Shown here piece by piece: positions 1 to 9,790 of a stretch of DNA of 64,000 nucleotides; the first letter of the stretch is position 1, and each line of letters starts with the position of its first letter. The DNA lies in NCBI RefSeq assembly GCF_024699945.1, contig NZ_JAJOMY010000002.1:62001-126000 (forward strand). Direction: 5' to 3'. A model generated the notes under the pieces. The model had not been told where the DNA came from. It was given only the letters and a program-made list of their open reading frames with translations, and searched no databases. This stretch comes from Phenylobacterium sp. J426. GTDB taxonomy: Bacteria; Pseudomonadota; Alphaproteobacteria; Caulobacterales; Caulobacteraceae. A program made the translations under genes and the position numbers.

Positions 1-135
1 CCGGATTCGCAACGGGCGGACAAGGCGGCAATCTCATCGCCGCCGGGCGCGCCGTCGACTGTGAGCTCCAAGGGGCCAGCCTCTACGGTTCCCCGGGACC
101 CTTGGGAAGGGGCAGCGCCTCCCGGTAGCGACAGA

Positions 136-1074
136 TCACTGTTCCCCCCCACCAAGGGAGGGTCGACGCAACTGCGCGAGCTCAACCGACGCCACGCGCC
201 CAAGTGTGCCTGGCGCAACCGCCTTGGTGGTGGGGACCGCCGCAGCCGGTCCGGCGACATAGATGTGACGCCCCGCGGCGTGGACCCGCGACCGCTCGTC
301 GGGCCGGGCATGCGTCTTCGCAAAGTCCAAGGATGGCAGGCAGCGGCGCCAAGCAGCGCCTGAGCTATCGGTCAGCCGTCCATTGTCCGGCGAAAGCGTC
401 AGCGAAAACCGCGCCGCGCCTCCACCCGCGCTGCGGCCGGCCAGGAAACCTTCGACACGCCCCGGCTCGGCGGCGTCCAGGAAGACGACGTCCTTAACGC
501 CGTGAGCATCGGCCAAGTGGCGCGCGGTGATCAACACGGTCTGCTCAGGTCGCTCACAACCTACAGCATCCTTAGCCCACAAGCCATGGAAGGTTTCCGG
601 CAGGTCTCGCAGCACAGTGGCCGCTGGCGGCGCCCTCGTCGTCGTAAGGACCGGTGCGGCGTCCAGCCGAACCGGCGTTCTGGGGCTCCAGAGCGCCACG
701 CTCATCGCGCCGGCGACTGAGGCGACCAAGGTGCAGCCCGCCGCCGTGGCAATCACCCGATGATGGGTCCATCGCGGGCCGGTCCGTTGGCGCTGCGCCG
801 CGTCGTGCATGTCTAACGCTTGATCGTAAAGCGCCCGCTGGCAGGGGTCGCGAAGTGTCTCGTAGGCCACATTGATTGCGGCCGTCGCCTCAATAGCCTC
901 GGGGCGGTCACCGGCGATGTCAGGATGCAATCGCCGGAGCAGGCGACGGTGCGCGGACTTGATTTCAGCGGTGGTCGCGTTCCGTCGAACGCCGAGGATG
1001 AGATAATGGTCCTGCACCTGAGACAATCGACCGCGGGATGATCTGAAAGACACCTGATGTTGCTTAGATAGCAA
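136..1074 (-). CDS. J-domain (DnaJ-like) membrane protein
   Basis: This 312-residue protein begins with a J domain (about residues 20-85) carrying the HPD tripeptide at residues 50-52, which stimulates DnaK-type ATPases. A single hydrophobic segment follows at about 107-129. The C-terminal half (about 155-250) resembles no chaperone domain I recognise; it contains a segment reading FHGLWAKD followed by a beta-rich stretch. There is no G/F-rich linker and no cysteine-rich zinc domain, so this is a specialised type III J-protein anchored in the inner membrane, not DnaJ itself. The J domain is on the N-terminal, presumably cytoplasmic, side. The function of the C-terminal domain is unknown. Confidence 0.8.
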   Translation of the reverse strand: MLSKQHQVSFRSSRGRLSQVQDHYLILGVRRNATTAEIKSAHRRLLRRLHPDIAGDRPEAIEATAAINVAYETLRDPCQRALYDQALDMHDAAQRQRTGPRWTHHRVIATAAGCTLVASVAGAMSVALWSPRTPVRLDAAPVLTTTRAPPAATVLRDLPETFHGLWAKDAVGCERPEQTVLITARHLADAHGVKDVVFLDAAEPGRVEGFLAGRSAGGGAARFSLTLSPDNGRLTDSSGAAWRRCLPSLDFAKTHARPDERSRVHAAGRHIYVAGPAAAVPTTKAVAPGTLGRVASVELAQLRRPSLGGGEQ

Positions 1075-1156
1075 GACTTGCGCCGTGTGGCCAGGGTCGC
1101 GGCGGGGGCCTCAGAAGTCAGTTCCGGCGTCGGCCGCGCGCAGCTAGGCTGACCGC

Positions 1157-1892
1157 ATGTTCGTGCGCGAGATGCTGAAGAGCCTGGCGGCCCACGCGGT
1201 CTACGGCTGGCGGGTGGCGACCCGTCCCCCCATACTTCCTCTATCACGGCGTGCGGATCCCGTTGGGGGCGACACCGGAACTGGCCCGAACGCGCCGCCG
1301 CATCTACCGCGGCGTCTACGAGGCCGATGAGATCCGCGCCCTCGTGGCGCTTCTACGACCCGAGGACGTGGTGCTTGAACTCGGCGGCGGCTGCGGGGTG
1401 GTCTCGGCGATCATCGCCAACCGGCTGGCGGACAGCCGCAACCTGCATGTGGTCGAGGCCAACCCCGCGCTGATGGCTTCCATCGCCGTCGTCGCCAAGG
1501 CCAATGGCTTGCAGCACGAGGTGCTGAACGCCGCCGTCGGCCTGAACGACGGGCGCGGCGTCTTCCATTTCGATGACAATTTCCTTTCCTCATCGGCTGT
1601 AGATCGCGGCCGCGGCGCCGCTGCGATCGAGGTGCCGTTTCTAGGTCTCGCCGGCCTGCTGGAGCGGCTGCAGCCCACGGTGGTCTTCGCCGACGTGGAG
1701 GGCTACGAAGGGGAGCTATTCAAGGAGCCGCTGCCGGAGCGGGTCCGCGCCGTTTGCCTGGAGACGCATCCGCATGTCATCGGCGATAAGGGCGTGTCCA
1801 ACGTCTGCCGCAACCTGCTGTCAGAGGGCTTTAACCTGTTGATCGACCTCTCGCCGGGGCGGATCCTCACCTTTGCCCGAGACCGGCCGTGA
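1157..1892 (+). CDS. FkbM-family methyltransferase (apparent frameshift)
   Basis: This is a SAM-dependent methyltransferase of the FkbM type, often found in polysaccharide clusters where it O-methylates sugars. The longest uninterrupted frame starts only at 1251 and reads LELGGGCGVVSAI (SAM-binding motif I) and FADVEGYEGELF, the DVEGxE motif of the family. The sensible N-terminus starts at ATG 1157 in another frame. The two join at a run of six C at about 1225-1231, giving continuous sequence through YFLYHGVRIPLG. I therefore read one gene with a one-base error or mutation. The next gene starts at GTG 1889, overlapping this stop. Confidence 0.75.
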
Positions 1893-2722
1893 GCAACTCA
1901 GGCGATGTGGGGGGAGCGGCTCGCAATCCGATCGTGCTGTGCTGCTTCGGCCGGGGCGGTTCAAGCGTCGTTTGGAACCTGATCGGCGCCTCGCCGGCGG
2001 CGCTGATGATGGGCAAGGAGTGGCATCAGGCCGCGTTCGCCAGCCAGCGGCTGCCACGGCTCGTGCGCGCCCTGCACCGCTCTGGAAGGCTGCCGGCGAA
2101 CAGCATCCCGCTTCGTCTGCTCAACACCGCTATCGCCCGAACATTTGCCCGGCGCGCCGCCACGTCCCTTGAACCTGATCAACTGGCCGCAAAGCCCGAC
2201 GCGCGAGGGCCCGTGGTCAAGCTTATGGACTACCATCTCCTGTTTTTGCCCGCGGTCGCGAAGGCGCAAGGCCCGATGCAGCCGCTCGTGCTTTGCCGAA
2301 ATCCGCTCGCACAAGCTGAGGGCCTGATGCGAAGCGGCCTTTCCGCCGCCGCTGCGGCCGCCTGGTGCGACGACGTGCTGCGCCTGATGCATCGCGCGGC
2401 GAGGCAGCATGGCGCGCCGGTGTTCCGGTTCGAAGACCTCATCGCCGATCCGGCGGCGTTCACCCGCCGGCTCTACGAAGTGCTAAGCCTGCCCTGGCCG
2501 CACGACGGGCGCTTCCGGCTCAAGGCCAAGGGTTACGGCGCCGAGCGGCTTGGCGATATCGATGTGGGCCGAGCATACACGCGACTGTCTCTCGATCAGC
2601 TGGAGGAGTTTCTCGACCCCGCCGTCAACGTTGCGGCGATCGGCCGGCTCAGCGATGGAGACCGGCGGGTAATCCGCGCGCGGACCGCAGACGCCGCAGC
2701 CCTTTTCGGCTACGATCTCTGA
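1889..2722 (+). CDS. Sulfotransferase-like protein
   Basis: The N-terminus carries a P-loop-like GRGGSSVVWNLI stretch (residues 21-32), matching the PAPS 5'-phosphosulfate-binding loop of sulfotransferase-family proteins. FRFEDLIADPAAF further on is typical of the same family. The length of 277 residues fits. It starts at GTG 1889, overlapping the methyltransferase stop, and is followed immediately by the flippase gene at 2723, so these three genes are probably one operon. The likely role is sulfation or related modification of a surface polysaccharide. The substrate cannot be inferred, and catalytic activity is assumed from family motifs only. Confidence 0.65.
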   Translation: MSNSGDVGGAARNPIVLCCFGRGGSSVVWNLIGASPAALMMGKEWHQAAFASQRLPRLVRALHRSGRLPANSIPLRLLNTAIARTFARRAATSLEPDQLAAKPDARGPVVKLMDYHLLFLPAVAKAQGPMQPLVLCRNPLAQAEGLMRSGLSAAAAAAWCDDVLRLMHRAARQHGAPVFRFEDLIADPAAFTRRLYEVLSLPWPHDGRFRLKAKGYGAERLGDIDVGRAYTRLSLDQLEEFLDPAVNVAAIGRLSDGDRRVIRARTADAAALFGYDL

Positions 2723-4289
2723 GTGGCGACGCCCAGTCCGGATAGCGCACCGAACGGGCGCGTTGCGGGCGCGGCGCGCGGCGTGGCCTGGCTGGCCTTC
2801 GCCAGCCTGGCCCAATACGGTCTGTCGTTTATCGCGCTCATAGTTCTGGCGCGGCTGCTGACGCCGGCGGCCTTTGGGGTGGTGGCGCTCGCCACGGTCT
2901 TTCTGAACCTGTCGAAGCTGTTCTCAGAAGCTTCGATGAGCGCAGCCCTAATCCGGACGGCGCGATGTCCGCCCCGCCCATGTGAAGGTGGCGTTCACCC
3001 TGGTCCTGGGGCTGGGCGTCGTTGCCGCCCTGCTGCTCGTCCTCGCTGCGCACCCCTTGGCCGTAGCCTTCGGTGCTCCAGAGCTCGCCCCCATGCTCTG
3101 GGTGGTGGCGGCCCTTGCGCCTGTCAACGCCGCGAGCGCGGTGGCTCAGGCGCTGCTCAGTCGGCGACACGCTTTTCGCGCTCTCGCGCTCAGCGAGCTG
3201 CCGGGCGCCGTCTTTGGACCCGTCGTGTTGAGCATCGGTCTCGCGGTCATGGGTTTCGGCGCATGGTCGTTGCTGCTCGGAATGGCCGTACAGCAACTTC
3301 TGACGGCAGGCATGCGGCTCGCTCTCGCGCCAGACAGCGCTCGCCTCGGCTGGGAGCGGCAGGCCTTCAACGACCTCTTCACGTTTGGCGCGGCTCAAAC
3401 CCTCGTCGGGTGGTTGAACTACGTCGCTATGAACGCCGATAATCTGCTGGTGGGCAAGATGATGGGGGTTGTTTCGCTCGGCCTATACAGCCGCGCCTTC
3501 AAGCTGATGATGATCCCGGTCGAGGTGGTGGCGACCGCCGCCCAGCGCGTCCTCTTCCCGACGCTTTCCGCCATGCAGGACGACCTGCCACGTTACCGCG
3601 CCGCTTTCGAAGGCGGAATGGCGGCCATGCTTGCGGTCTTGGCGCCTCTCTCGGTGGTCTTGGTTTGCATGTCTGATCCCCTGGTTCGCCTCGCTCTTGG
3701 GCCGGGATGGGCGTCCGCCGCAGCTGTGGCCCAGGTGCTGTTTGGTTTTCTGGTGTTCCGGTGCGTTGGCCGGCAACTCAGCGTTCCGCTGATGATCAGC
3801 GGGCGGCGGCGGACGCTCATCTTTATCTATTTTATCTATGCCGCCGGCGTTGTCCTGGCGGCGGCCGGCGGGGCGGCGGCGGGCGATTTGCGGCTTGTCG
3901 CCCTTGGCGTCGGTTGCGCCCAGCTGGCGCAATACCTGTTGACCAGCCGGACGGCGGCGCAGTTGCTGCAGACACGCTGGCGTCGGCTGCTGAGCCTCCA
4001 TGGCCCCGCCCTGGCAACTTCAGCGGCGCTGGCCCTTATTCTCGTCCCGCTGTCCATGGCGAGCGCGGGATTGCAGTCCGCTTGGCTGCAACTCGGTCTG
4101 ATCGGGCTCGCGGCCGCGACCGTCCTGCCGCTGCTCTGGCTTGCAGCGCCGCGCACCTTTCTCGGCCCAGAGGCCGCCGGCCTGTTCGCCGCGATCGGTC
4201 GTGGCGCACCGTCCCCTGTGCAGGGTCTCCTCTTGAGCCTCGCCGAACGCGCGGGTCAGCCCTTCGGACTGCGACTGCGGTTCTGGTAG
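2723..4289 (+). CDS. Wzx-type polysaccharide flippase (apparent frameshift)
   Basis: This is a multi-pass membrane protein of the MOP/PST flippase superfamily, which moves lipid-linked oligosaccharides across the inner membrane. The N-terminal part (from GTG 2723) reads ARLLTPAAFGVVALATVF, the family's first-helix signature. The rest, from about 2960, lies in another frame and reads RRDVRPAHVKVAFTL, then about ten hydrophobic segments. The frames join at about 2953-2961 by one base. The combined length of about 520 residues is normal for the family. The gene is abutted to the sulfotransferase gene and overlaps the convergent methyltransferase gene at its 3' end by 34 bases. Confidence 0.8.
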
Positions 4290-5141
4290 AAGCCAACCAT
4301 GTCACGCGGCTCCACGGCCACGTCGCTCCGACGGCCGTAGAAGAAGACGCCTGCGGCGACATCCTCATGCCGTTGGCTGCGGCCGTCCAACCACGGGAGC
4401 CAGATAAAGGGTAGGGTGAGAGCCCGCGCGACGTTGCGACTGCCGATGTGCGCCGCGGCGAAGCCGCGCAGCGCCCAGAGCAGGGCGGCGCCGGCGCCGC
4501 TCGTGGCGCCAGCATCGAGGCAGACGAAATGGCGAAACAGCCAACGGTGGCCGCTCAGCGTGTACCGCGTGAAGTCATAGGCGCCCTCATGCACGTGTTG
4601 CAGGAAAGGCGTATCGGCGAAGACCAGCCCCTCGGGTTTTAAGACCCGGTGGATCTCGGACACGACCCGTGGCGGGTCGAGGACATGTTCCAGAACCGCC
4701 TGTATCCATACGGCGTCGAAGGTGGCGTCAAGAAACGGTAGGTCATGGGCGTCAGCGAGCACTTGAGTGTGCGGTGAGGCATAGATGTCGGTTCCGAGCA
4801 CCTGACAACCCGTGTAGAGGGCGGCTGCGCCAGATCCGATCTCGCCGCCTCCGATGACCAACACCTGGCCCGCCGGCCCGACCCGCCGCACAAGGTCGGC
4901 CGCGACCCGCGCCGCCACCTTGTTCTCACCTTGCAGCATGCGCTTGAGACGCCGGCGCCCAGAGGGGACGGGCGATGGGCGAGGCCCCGTCCGAGGCAGC
5001 GACGCTGTCCGGGTCGAGAATGGAGCGGGAAAAATCGATCAGCACGGGCTGACCGTTGACCTCGAGGAACGGGCCACAGTCTGCGCAGCGTCCCGCATCG
5101 ACCAGCTGCGCCGCGCATCGCGGACAGCGAAGGCGCGACAT
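4256..5141 (-). CDS. SAM-dependent methyltransferase with N-terminal zinc ribbon (apparent frameshift)
   Basis: The N-terminus (start at 5141) has a CPRC...CADC zinc-ribbon pair and a PVLIDF segment, as in Trm112-like regions fused to methyltransferases. The C-terminal frame carries a class I methyltransferase core: VLVIGGGEIGSG (motif I), GTDIYASP, FDAVWIQAVLEHVLDP and the VLKPEGLVFADTPF segment. The frames join near 4950-4966 by one base. Methyltransferases of this type occur in O-antigen and exopolysaccharide clusters. It lies between the flippase gene and the UDP-xylose synthase gene on the opposite strand. The substrate is unknown. Confidence 0.7.
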
Positions 5142-5326
5142 CGCCGATACGGTCACGAAACGCCCTTGCATCTAAGCCGACGAGGCTCGGGTCGGCGGGG
5201 CAACATGGCCTAGCCAAGCGACTGGGGTCAACGACCGCCGTAAACCGGGTCCATTGCAGCCGCGCGCCTTGCGCAACGCCGGCTGCGCGGGCTAGGCCTG
5301 GGCGAAGCAGGTAAAGGGGACGACGG

Positions 5327-6298
5327 GTGACGGGCGCGAAACGGGTTCTCGTGACGGGCGGCGCAGGCTTCATTGGCTCGCACCTGTGTGCACGGCTGCT
5401 CGCCTCGGGAGCCGAAGTGCTCTGCGTTGACAACTACTTTACCGGTCAGCGCGCCAACATCGCCCGCTTGCTGGAGAACCGCAGGTTCGAGGCTCTACGC
5501 CACGACGTGACGTTCCCGCTCTATGTCGAGGTCGACGAAATCTACAATCTCGCCTGTCCGGCGAGCCCGGTGCATTATCAGTTCGACCCGGTGCAGACCA
5601 CCAAGGTCAGCGTCCATGGGGCGATCAACATGCTCGGTCTCGCCAAGCGTGTGCGGGCCAAGATTCTTCAGGCTTCCACATCTGAAGTGTACGGCGACCC
5701 TGCGGTGCACCCGCAGCGTGAGGACTATTGGGGCAACGTCAATCCGATCGGGGTTCGCGCCTGCTACGATGAAGGCAAGCGCTGCGCGGAGACGCTGTTC
5801 TTTGACTATCATCGCCAGCACCAGCTGCGGATCAAGGTGGCGCGGATCTTCAACACCTATGGCCCGAATATGCATCCCTCGGACGGGCGAGTGGTGTCGA
5901 ACTTCATCGTTCAGGCGCTCCGGGGCGAGCCGATCACCCTCTATGGCGATGGCCTCCAGACCCGCTCCTTCTGCTACGTCGACGACCTGGTCGACGGTCT
6001 GGTGCGGTTGATGGAGTCGGCCGAATCCGTCACCGGACCCATGAACCTCGGGAACCCCGCAGAGTTCAGCATGCGCAGCTTGGCCGAGCTGGTGCTCGAA
6101 CTCACCGGCAGCGCCTCGCAACTCGCCTATCAGCCGCTGCCGCCGGACGACCCGCGACAGCGACAGCCAGACATCGGGCTCGCCGAGCACGTCTTAGGGT
6201 GGCGGCCCAGCACAGAGCTGCGCGAGGGCCTGATCAAGACAATCGCGTATTTCGAGGCGCTGCTGCGCCAAGCGCCCGATGCGGACGGCGTCAACTGA
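5327..6298 (+). CDS. uxs: UDP-glucuronate decarboxylase (UDP-xylose synthase)
   Basis: This is an extended short-chain dehydrogenase of 323 residues. The NAD-binding motif TGGAGFIGSH is at residues 10-19. The catalytic triad is visible as T118 (in ASTSEVYG) with Y147 and K151 in CYDEGKR. The combination NLACPASPVHYQ and GARACYDEGKR-like context is characteristic of UDP-glucuronate decarboxylases that make UDP-xylose. GTG 5327 is preceded by an AAAGGGGA ribosome-binding site. It supplies an activated pentose to the neighbouring polysaccharide genes. Confidence 0.88.
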   Translation: MTGAKRVLVTGGAGFIGSHLCARLLASGAEVLCVDNYFTGQRANIARLLENRRFEALRHDVTFPLYVEVDEIYNLACPASPVHYQFDPVQTTKVSVHGAINMLGLAKRVRAKILQASTSEVYGDPAVHPQREDYWGNVNPIGVRACYDEGKRCAETLFFDYHRQHQLRIKVARIFNTYGPNMHPSDGRVVSNFIVQALRGEPITLYGDGLQTRSFCYVDDLVDGLVRLMESAESVTGPMNLGNPAEFSMRSLAELVLELTGSASQLAYQPLPPDDPRQRQPDIGLAEHVLGWRPSTELREGLIKTIAYFEALLRQAPDADGVN

Positions 6299-6545
6299 GC
6301 GGCGGGCCGCCCGGATGGTGCTTGGCGACGTGTAGCTCGCCCGATTGCGACAGCACAATCCAATCGCCACTGCGCGCCAGCACCCGACCGCGAGCGGTCT
6401 GCACCTGAACGCCGCCATAAGCGGCGACAGCGTCGGCGGCGTCGCCCAACCAGAGCAAGAGCGTACGCCAGTTCACCTGATCGTCTGGCGGCGGAACGCG
6501 AAGGGCGGCCCCGTGATCGAATGGCGGCGCGTGTGAACGGTCCAT
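6291..6545 (-). CDS. Small hypothetical protein
   Basis: This reading frame gives about 84 residues from ATG 6545; an upstream in-frame ATG at 6620 is also possible. The C-terminal half reads VQVQTARGRVLARSGDWIVL, which looks like a compact beta-sheet domain resembling PGDYG-type small proteins. It ends convergently with the UDP-xylose synthase gene with an 8-base overlap. No function can be assigned. The coding call rests on sequence character only. Confidence 0.45.
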   Translation of the reverse strand: MDRSHAPPFDHGAALRVPPPDDQVNWRTLLLWLGDAADAVAAYGGVQVQTARGRVLARSGDWIVLSQSGELHVAKHHPGGPPLS

Positions 6546-6678
6546 CAGGTCACTCGAATCAACTTGATCCCGGCCAGTGTGCCACGAGCCCCGACCGCCG
6601 CAGAGTTGCGACGACTCCATGGCTACGGCGACTGCGGCTCGTCCACGGCACGGGCTTAGACTGGCTCAGCTTGGGACG

Positions 6679-6840
6679 TCAGGGTTCCCGCAACGCCGTA
6701 ATCAGCCGCTCCAGCTGCCGATGTCCCTCGTCGAGACTTTCGACAGGCCGCTCGCGCAAAACCGCCTCGCCGCGCCGCACGACCACCTTAAACGGCATCG
6801 CTTGATCGGGTGTCGGCACCAACTCGCCATTCAACATCAT
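6679..6840 (-). CDS. Small hypothetical protein, 53 aa (possibly longer)
   Basis: This short frame encodes 53 residues including PFKVVVRRGEAVLRERP and ends in LERLITALREP. A GGGGGGC ribosome-binding-like run precedes the two ATG codons at 6835-6840. Upstream on the same strand another frame reads NPTAALALSLAQAGANLMPT, which looks coding. The gene may therefore be longer and broken at the run of six C at 6845-6850. No family is recognised. Confidence 0.4.
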   Translation of the reverse strand: MMLNGELVPTPDQAMPFKVVVRRGEAVLRERPVESLDEGHRQLERLITALREP

Positions 6841-6972
6841 CTTGCCCCCCGGCTGTTGGCATGAGATTGGCGCCCGCCTGGGCCAGGGACAAGGCCAACG
6901 CCGCCGTGGGGTTGCGACCGATGGCGGCGCCTGGAAAAGCGTCAGTTCCGCATGGGTCAGGAACCGGCGCCG

Positions 6973-7278
6973 TCAGCCTTGCGTCTTGTCGTCGAACAGA
7001 TCGCCGACAATCGGCGGCCGCGGCGCCGCATCTTGTACTTCCCGCGCCAGCCAGAATGCGAGGTCCTCTCTCTGTTGGAGGGACAGCAAGAGCAGGTGGG
7101 TGAGGCGGCCGAGCTCATCCTTAGGCCCTCTGGCCGGCTGAGCGGTGAGACGTTCGTACTGGCGAAGAAACTCGGCCCGATCGCAGCGCAGCCGTTCCGC
7201 CACCTCCCGCAGGCCAGCTGCGCGCGCGCCAGCCTTGACGCGTCCCGAAGATCTTGGCGCGTCACAGGACTTAATCAT
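6973..7278 (-). CDS. Hypothetical protein, 101 aa
   Basis: The frame starts at ATG 7278 after a clear GGGGGAG ribosome-binding site. The product is hydrophilic and probably helical, with the segment DELGRLTHLLLLSLQQREDL in the middle. It could be read with the small gene at 6679-6840, which lies downstream on the same strand. I recognise no domain and assign no function. Confidence 0.5.
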   Translation of the reverse strand: MIKSCDAPRSSGRVKAGARAAGLREVAERLRCDRAEFLRQYERLTAQPARGPKDELGRLTHLLLLSLQQREDLAFWLAREVQDAAPRPPIVGDLFDDKTQG

Positions 7279-7599
7279 GGAACTCCCCCGCTTCCGTCAT
7301 GAAGCGTGAGCGACCTCGGCGCCGCCCTACAAGCCAGATGCGTCCGCCGCCCCTCGGGAATGCAAGCCAAGCTGCGGCGAGGTGGCCGACGCAGACAAGC
7401 TGCGTCGGCCGTTTGCGCGCGCCGGGACCGAAGGGGGTGTATGAGGCGCCCGGCTAAACACACGCTATCGGGGTGCTTCCGCCACCGCAAGTCGCAGGCC
7501 GACGGGGATGGAGCGCTCGCGCGCAGGCCCGAATTGCAAAATGACGGCGAGCGTCGCCATCCTGTCTCAGCGGGGAGGGCCGCGAGACGGGGGTTTCGG
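7279..7599. other. Intergenic region, no gene recognised
   Basis: About 320 bases between a minus-strand small gene and the exported DUF3108 protein. An open frame runs through it in phase with the downstream gene, but its composition is Arg-rich and unlike protein. It probably holds the promoters of both flanking genes, though no clear promoter elements are visible. Confidence 0.4.
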
Positions 7600-8370
7600 G
7601 TGGAGCTAGCGTCGAGACGGAGCCTGCGGTGGTCTTATGCGGCGGCCATCGCCATGGCGCTCGCCGCCTACGGTGTCGCCAGCGCCGCGAGCGCACAGGT
7701 CCGGCGCCACATAGGCCAGCCGCCTGCGCCCCAGCAAGTTCGTCTTGCGCAAGCTTACGAGGGCCGGCTGCTCGTCAAGATGCTTGAGGTCCAGAGCGAA
7801 TTCTCCATCTCGCCAAACCAGTACCGGGCGGGCGCGCGGGTCTCGAGCGCAGGAGTCGTCAACCTCGTGAAGAGCTATAGCCTTCTGGCCCAGGCTCGAG
7901 GGAGCCGGGCGGGGAGCCAGATCCGTCCGATCGACTTCTCGATGAGCCAGGCGGGGAAACGCCGATCGCAGCGATATCCGGCGCCAGCCCACCCCGAAGC
8001 GGCCGACCCGATGGCGCAGCTCGTGCGAATCGCCTTGCGCGACGCCGCGACCAGCCCCTGCGCCGGACGGCTCAGCTTTTATGATGGCAAGCAACGCTAT
8101 GACGTCGTGTTCCGGCCGGCCGGGGCCGGGACCTTATCGCCAGCGCAAGCTAGTATGCGGCTCTCTTCGCCCGTGCGCTGTCAACTGATCTTCACACCTA
8201 TAAGCGGGTTCGGCGGCGACCGATCTGGTCAGAGGCGCTCTAAGAGCGACATCCACGCGACCTTCGCCCGCGCCCCGGGGCCGGGTTACTGGGTCATGTC
8301 GCGGGTTGAGATCGGCACTCCGATCGGTATGGGCCGCATCGAGCTCATCGATCTCAAGATCTCTACATAG
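7600..8370 (+). CDS. DUF3108-type exported protein
   Basis: From GTG 7600 the protein begins with a basic stretch and a hydrophobic signal segment ending in ASAASAQ, so it is probably periplasmic. The C-terminal half reads LSFYDGKQRYDVVFRPAG and later C-x-L-x-F-TPISGFGG, the layout of DUF3108 proteins, which often precede or follow envelope genes. The open frame extends upstream to 7306, but that part looks non-coding. The function of DUF3108 is not known. The next gene is an Xre regulator. Confidence 0.65.
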   Translation: MELASRRSLRWSYAAAIAMALAAYGVASAASAQVRRHIGQPPAPQQVRLAQAYEGRLLVKMLEVQSEFSISPNQYRAGARVSSAGVVNLVKSYSLLAQARGSRAGSQIRPIDFSMSQAGKRRSQRYPAPAHPEAADPMAQLVRIALRDAATSPCAGRLSFYDGKQRYDVVFRPAGAGTLSPAQASMRLSSPVRCQLIFTPISGFGGDRSGQRRSKSDIHATFARAPGPGYWVMSRVEIGTPIGMGRIELIDLKIST

Positions 8371-8500
8371 CCCGCCGAGGGCATCGCTGCGGCGCTTCCG
8401 CCTGAGCCGCGACAGGCGCAGCGCGCAATGGGCGCATTGGCGAACGCCGCGGATCTGCCTAAGCCAGCATGGGCGATGGGCGAAGCTAAGGGGCGGACGG

Positions 8501-8920
8501 GTGGCATCCGAGAAGATTCGATCTCGCGATCCGATCGAGGTTCGCATCGGCGCCCGGATTCGCGTGCGGCGCCGCGCGCTGCGTCTCAGCCAGCGGCGGC
8601 TTGGGGAGCGCGTCGGCGTCACCTTCCAGCAAATCCAGAAGTACGAAAGCGGCAGCCAACGTCTCTCCGTCGTGCGGCTGCTTGCGATCGCCGGCGCGCT
8701 TGATTGCTCGGTGGGCGAGCTCCTTGACCTGCCCGGCGGCGGTCTCGAAGCTGTATCGGTCTACGAACCGGCGACCGAAGAAGAGCGCGTCCTCTGCGAG
8801 GCCTTCACCCAAATCTCAGATCCCCGCCTGCGCCGCACGGTTTTAGCCTTGGTCGCTCAGCTTGCGGCCTTGGAGGTTCGCTCCGCGTCCGGGATGCCGC
8901 CAACGTCGAAACGGCCTTAG
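8501..8920 (+). CDS. Xre-family transcriptional regulator
   Basis: The 139-residue product starts at GTG 8501 behind an AAGGGG ribosome-binding site. It has a classical Cro/CI helix-turn-helix at about residues 14-70, reading RLSQRRLGERVGVTFQQIQK followed by YESGSQRLS. This is the alphaproteobacterial type in which the C-terminal tail carries the segment EERVLCEAFTQISDPRLR. It binds DNA, but its targets are unknown. The downstream small gene at 8989 is on the same strand. Confidence 0.85.
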   Translation: MASEKIRSRDPIEVRIGARIRVRRRALRLSQRRLGERVGVTFQQIQKYESGSQRLSVVRLLAIAGALDCSVGELLDLPGGGLEAVSVYEPATEEERVLCEAFTQISDPRLRRTVLALVAQLAALEVRSASGMPPTSKRP

Positions 8921-8988
8921 ACGGAGGCGCCGCAGGTCTTGCCGACTCGCGCCCTTCGTCTCACACAAGGCCTCTGCGGAGGTGCCAG

Positions 8989-9333
8989 ATGGCCAAGAAC
9001 GAACTGCTGCGCCTCAGTGCTCAGGTGCAGGGCCTCGAGGTTGCGCTCAAGGCCCTGATCGCCCTGCACTACGCCGAGCGTGGCCAAGGTCCGGGGGGCT
9101 TTGCGGCCGCGGCCAACGCGGCCCAGCAAGTTTGCGAAGGCCTGCAGGCGCAGGTTCGCAGCGTCTATGACTCAGCGCCCCCGACCGTTCAGGCGAGCGG
9201 TCTGGCCGCGGTGATGCTTGATCTTGTGGCCGAGACCGTCGGACGGTGCTTTCTGCAACCCGCATCGGAATTCGAGCGCCATGCCGAGCAGGCGCTCGCC
9301 GCTTACGAGCCGCCCTCCCAGGCCCGAAACTGA
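8989..9333 (+). CDS. Hypothetical helical protein, 114 aa
   Basis: A strong GGAGGTG ribosome-binding site sits just upstream of ATG 8989. The protein is alanine-rich and predicted all-helical (LSAQVQGLEVALKALIALHY), without signal peptide or membrane segment. It follows the Xre gene by 68 bases and may be co-transcribed with it. No family is recognised. Confidence 0.55.
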   Translation: MAKNELLRLSAQVQGLEVALKALIALHYAERGQGPGGFAAAANAAQQVCEGLQAQVRSVYDSAPPTVQASGLAAVMLDLVAETVGRCFLQPASEFERHAEQALAAYEPPSQARN

Positions 9334-9352
9334 TGCGGGTCGTCGGCGGGCC

Positions 9353-9790
9353 CTAACCCCTCTTACCGCGATGAGCTTCGCGGAACGCCTCCGCGACAAA
9401 GCCAATGATCACTGCGCCGACGTCGCTCTGAGGGCTTGTCCATAAGGCTTCCGACGCGGCGATAGCAGGTCCGCCGCCAGTCCGGAGCGATCGTCGCACA
9501 GCGACCAGCCGGGGCGCGGCGGCGGCGCTAAATTCGATGAAGGCGGCGCTCGCCGATCGGGCGCTCCGCTTGTGCCGCAGTTCGAATCTCACGCCACGGC
9601 CGCCCGCTGCGACGATCTGCCCCACCTCTGCGCCGTGGCCGGCGTCTCGGAGCAGATTGGCCACGCTCGAGAGCAGCGGCAGCAGTTGTTCCGCGCGCCA
9701 AACCTCAAACTGATCGCGGCGGCGATCCGAGTGCAAGCGTCCGAGGCGCGTCCACCAGCGGCGTCGCGGCGTCCGCGCAATAGACGTCAT
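9353..9790 (-). CDS. Hypothetical protein
   Basis: The open frame gives up to 145 residues. The segment WRAEQLLPLLSSVANLLRDA and the C-terminal DVGAVIIGFVAEAFREAH look protein-like. The start is uncertain because the first 86 bases overlap the SciP-like gene on the same strand, so an internal start is likely. No domain is recognised. Confidence 0.4.
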   Translation of the reverse strand: MTSIARTPRRRWWTRLGRLHSDRRRDQFEVWRAEQLLPLLSSVANLLRDAGHGAEVGQIVAAGGRGVRFELRHKRSARSASAAFIEFSAAAAPRLVAVRRSLRTGGGPAIAASEALWTSPQSDVGAVIIGFVAEAFREAHRGKRG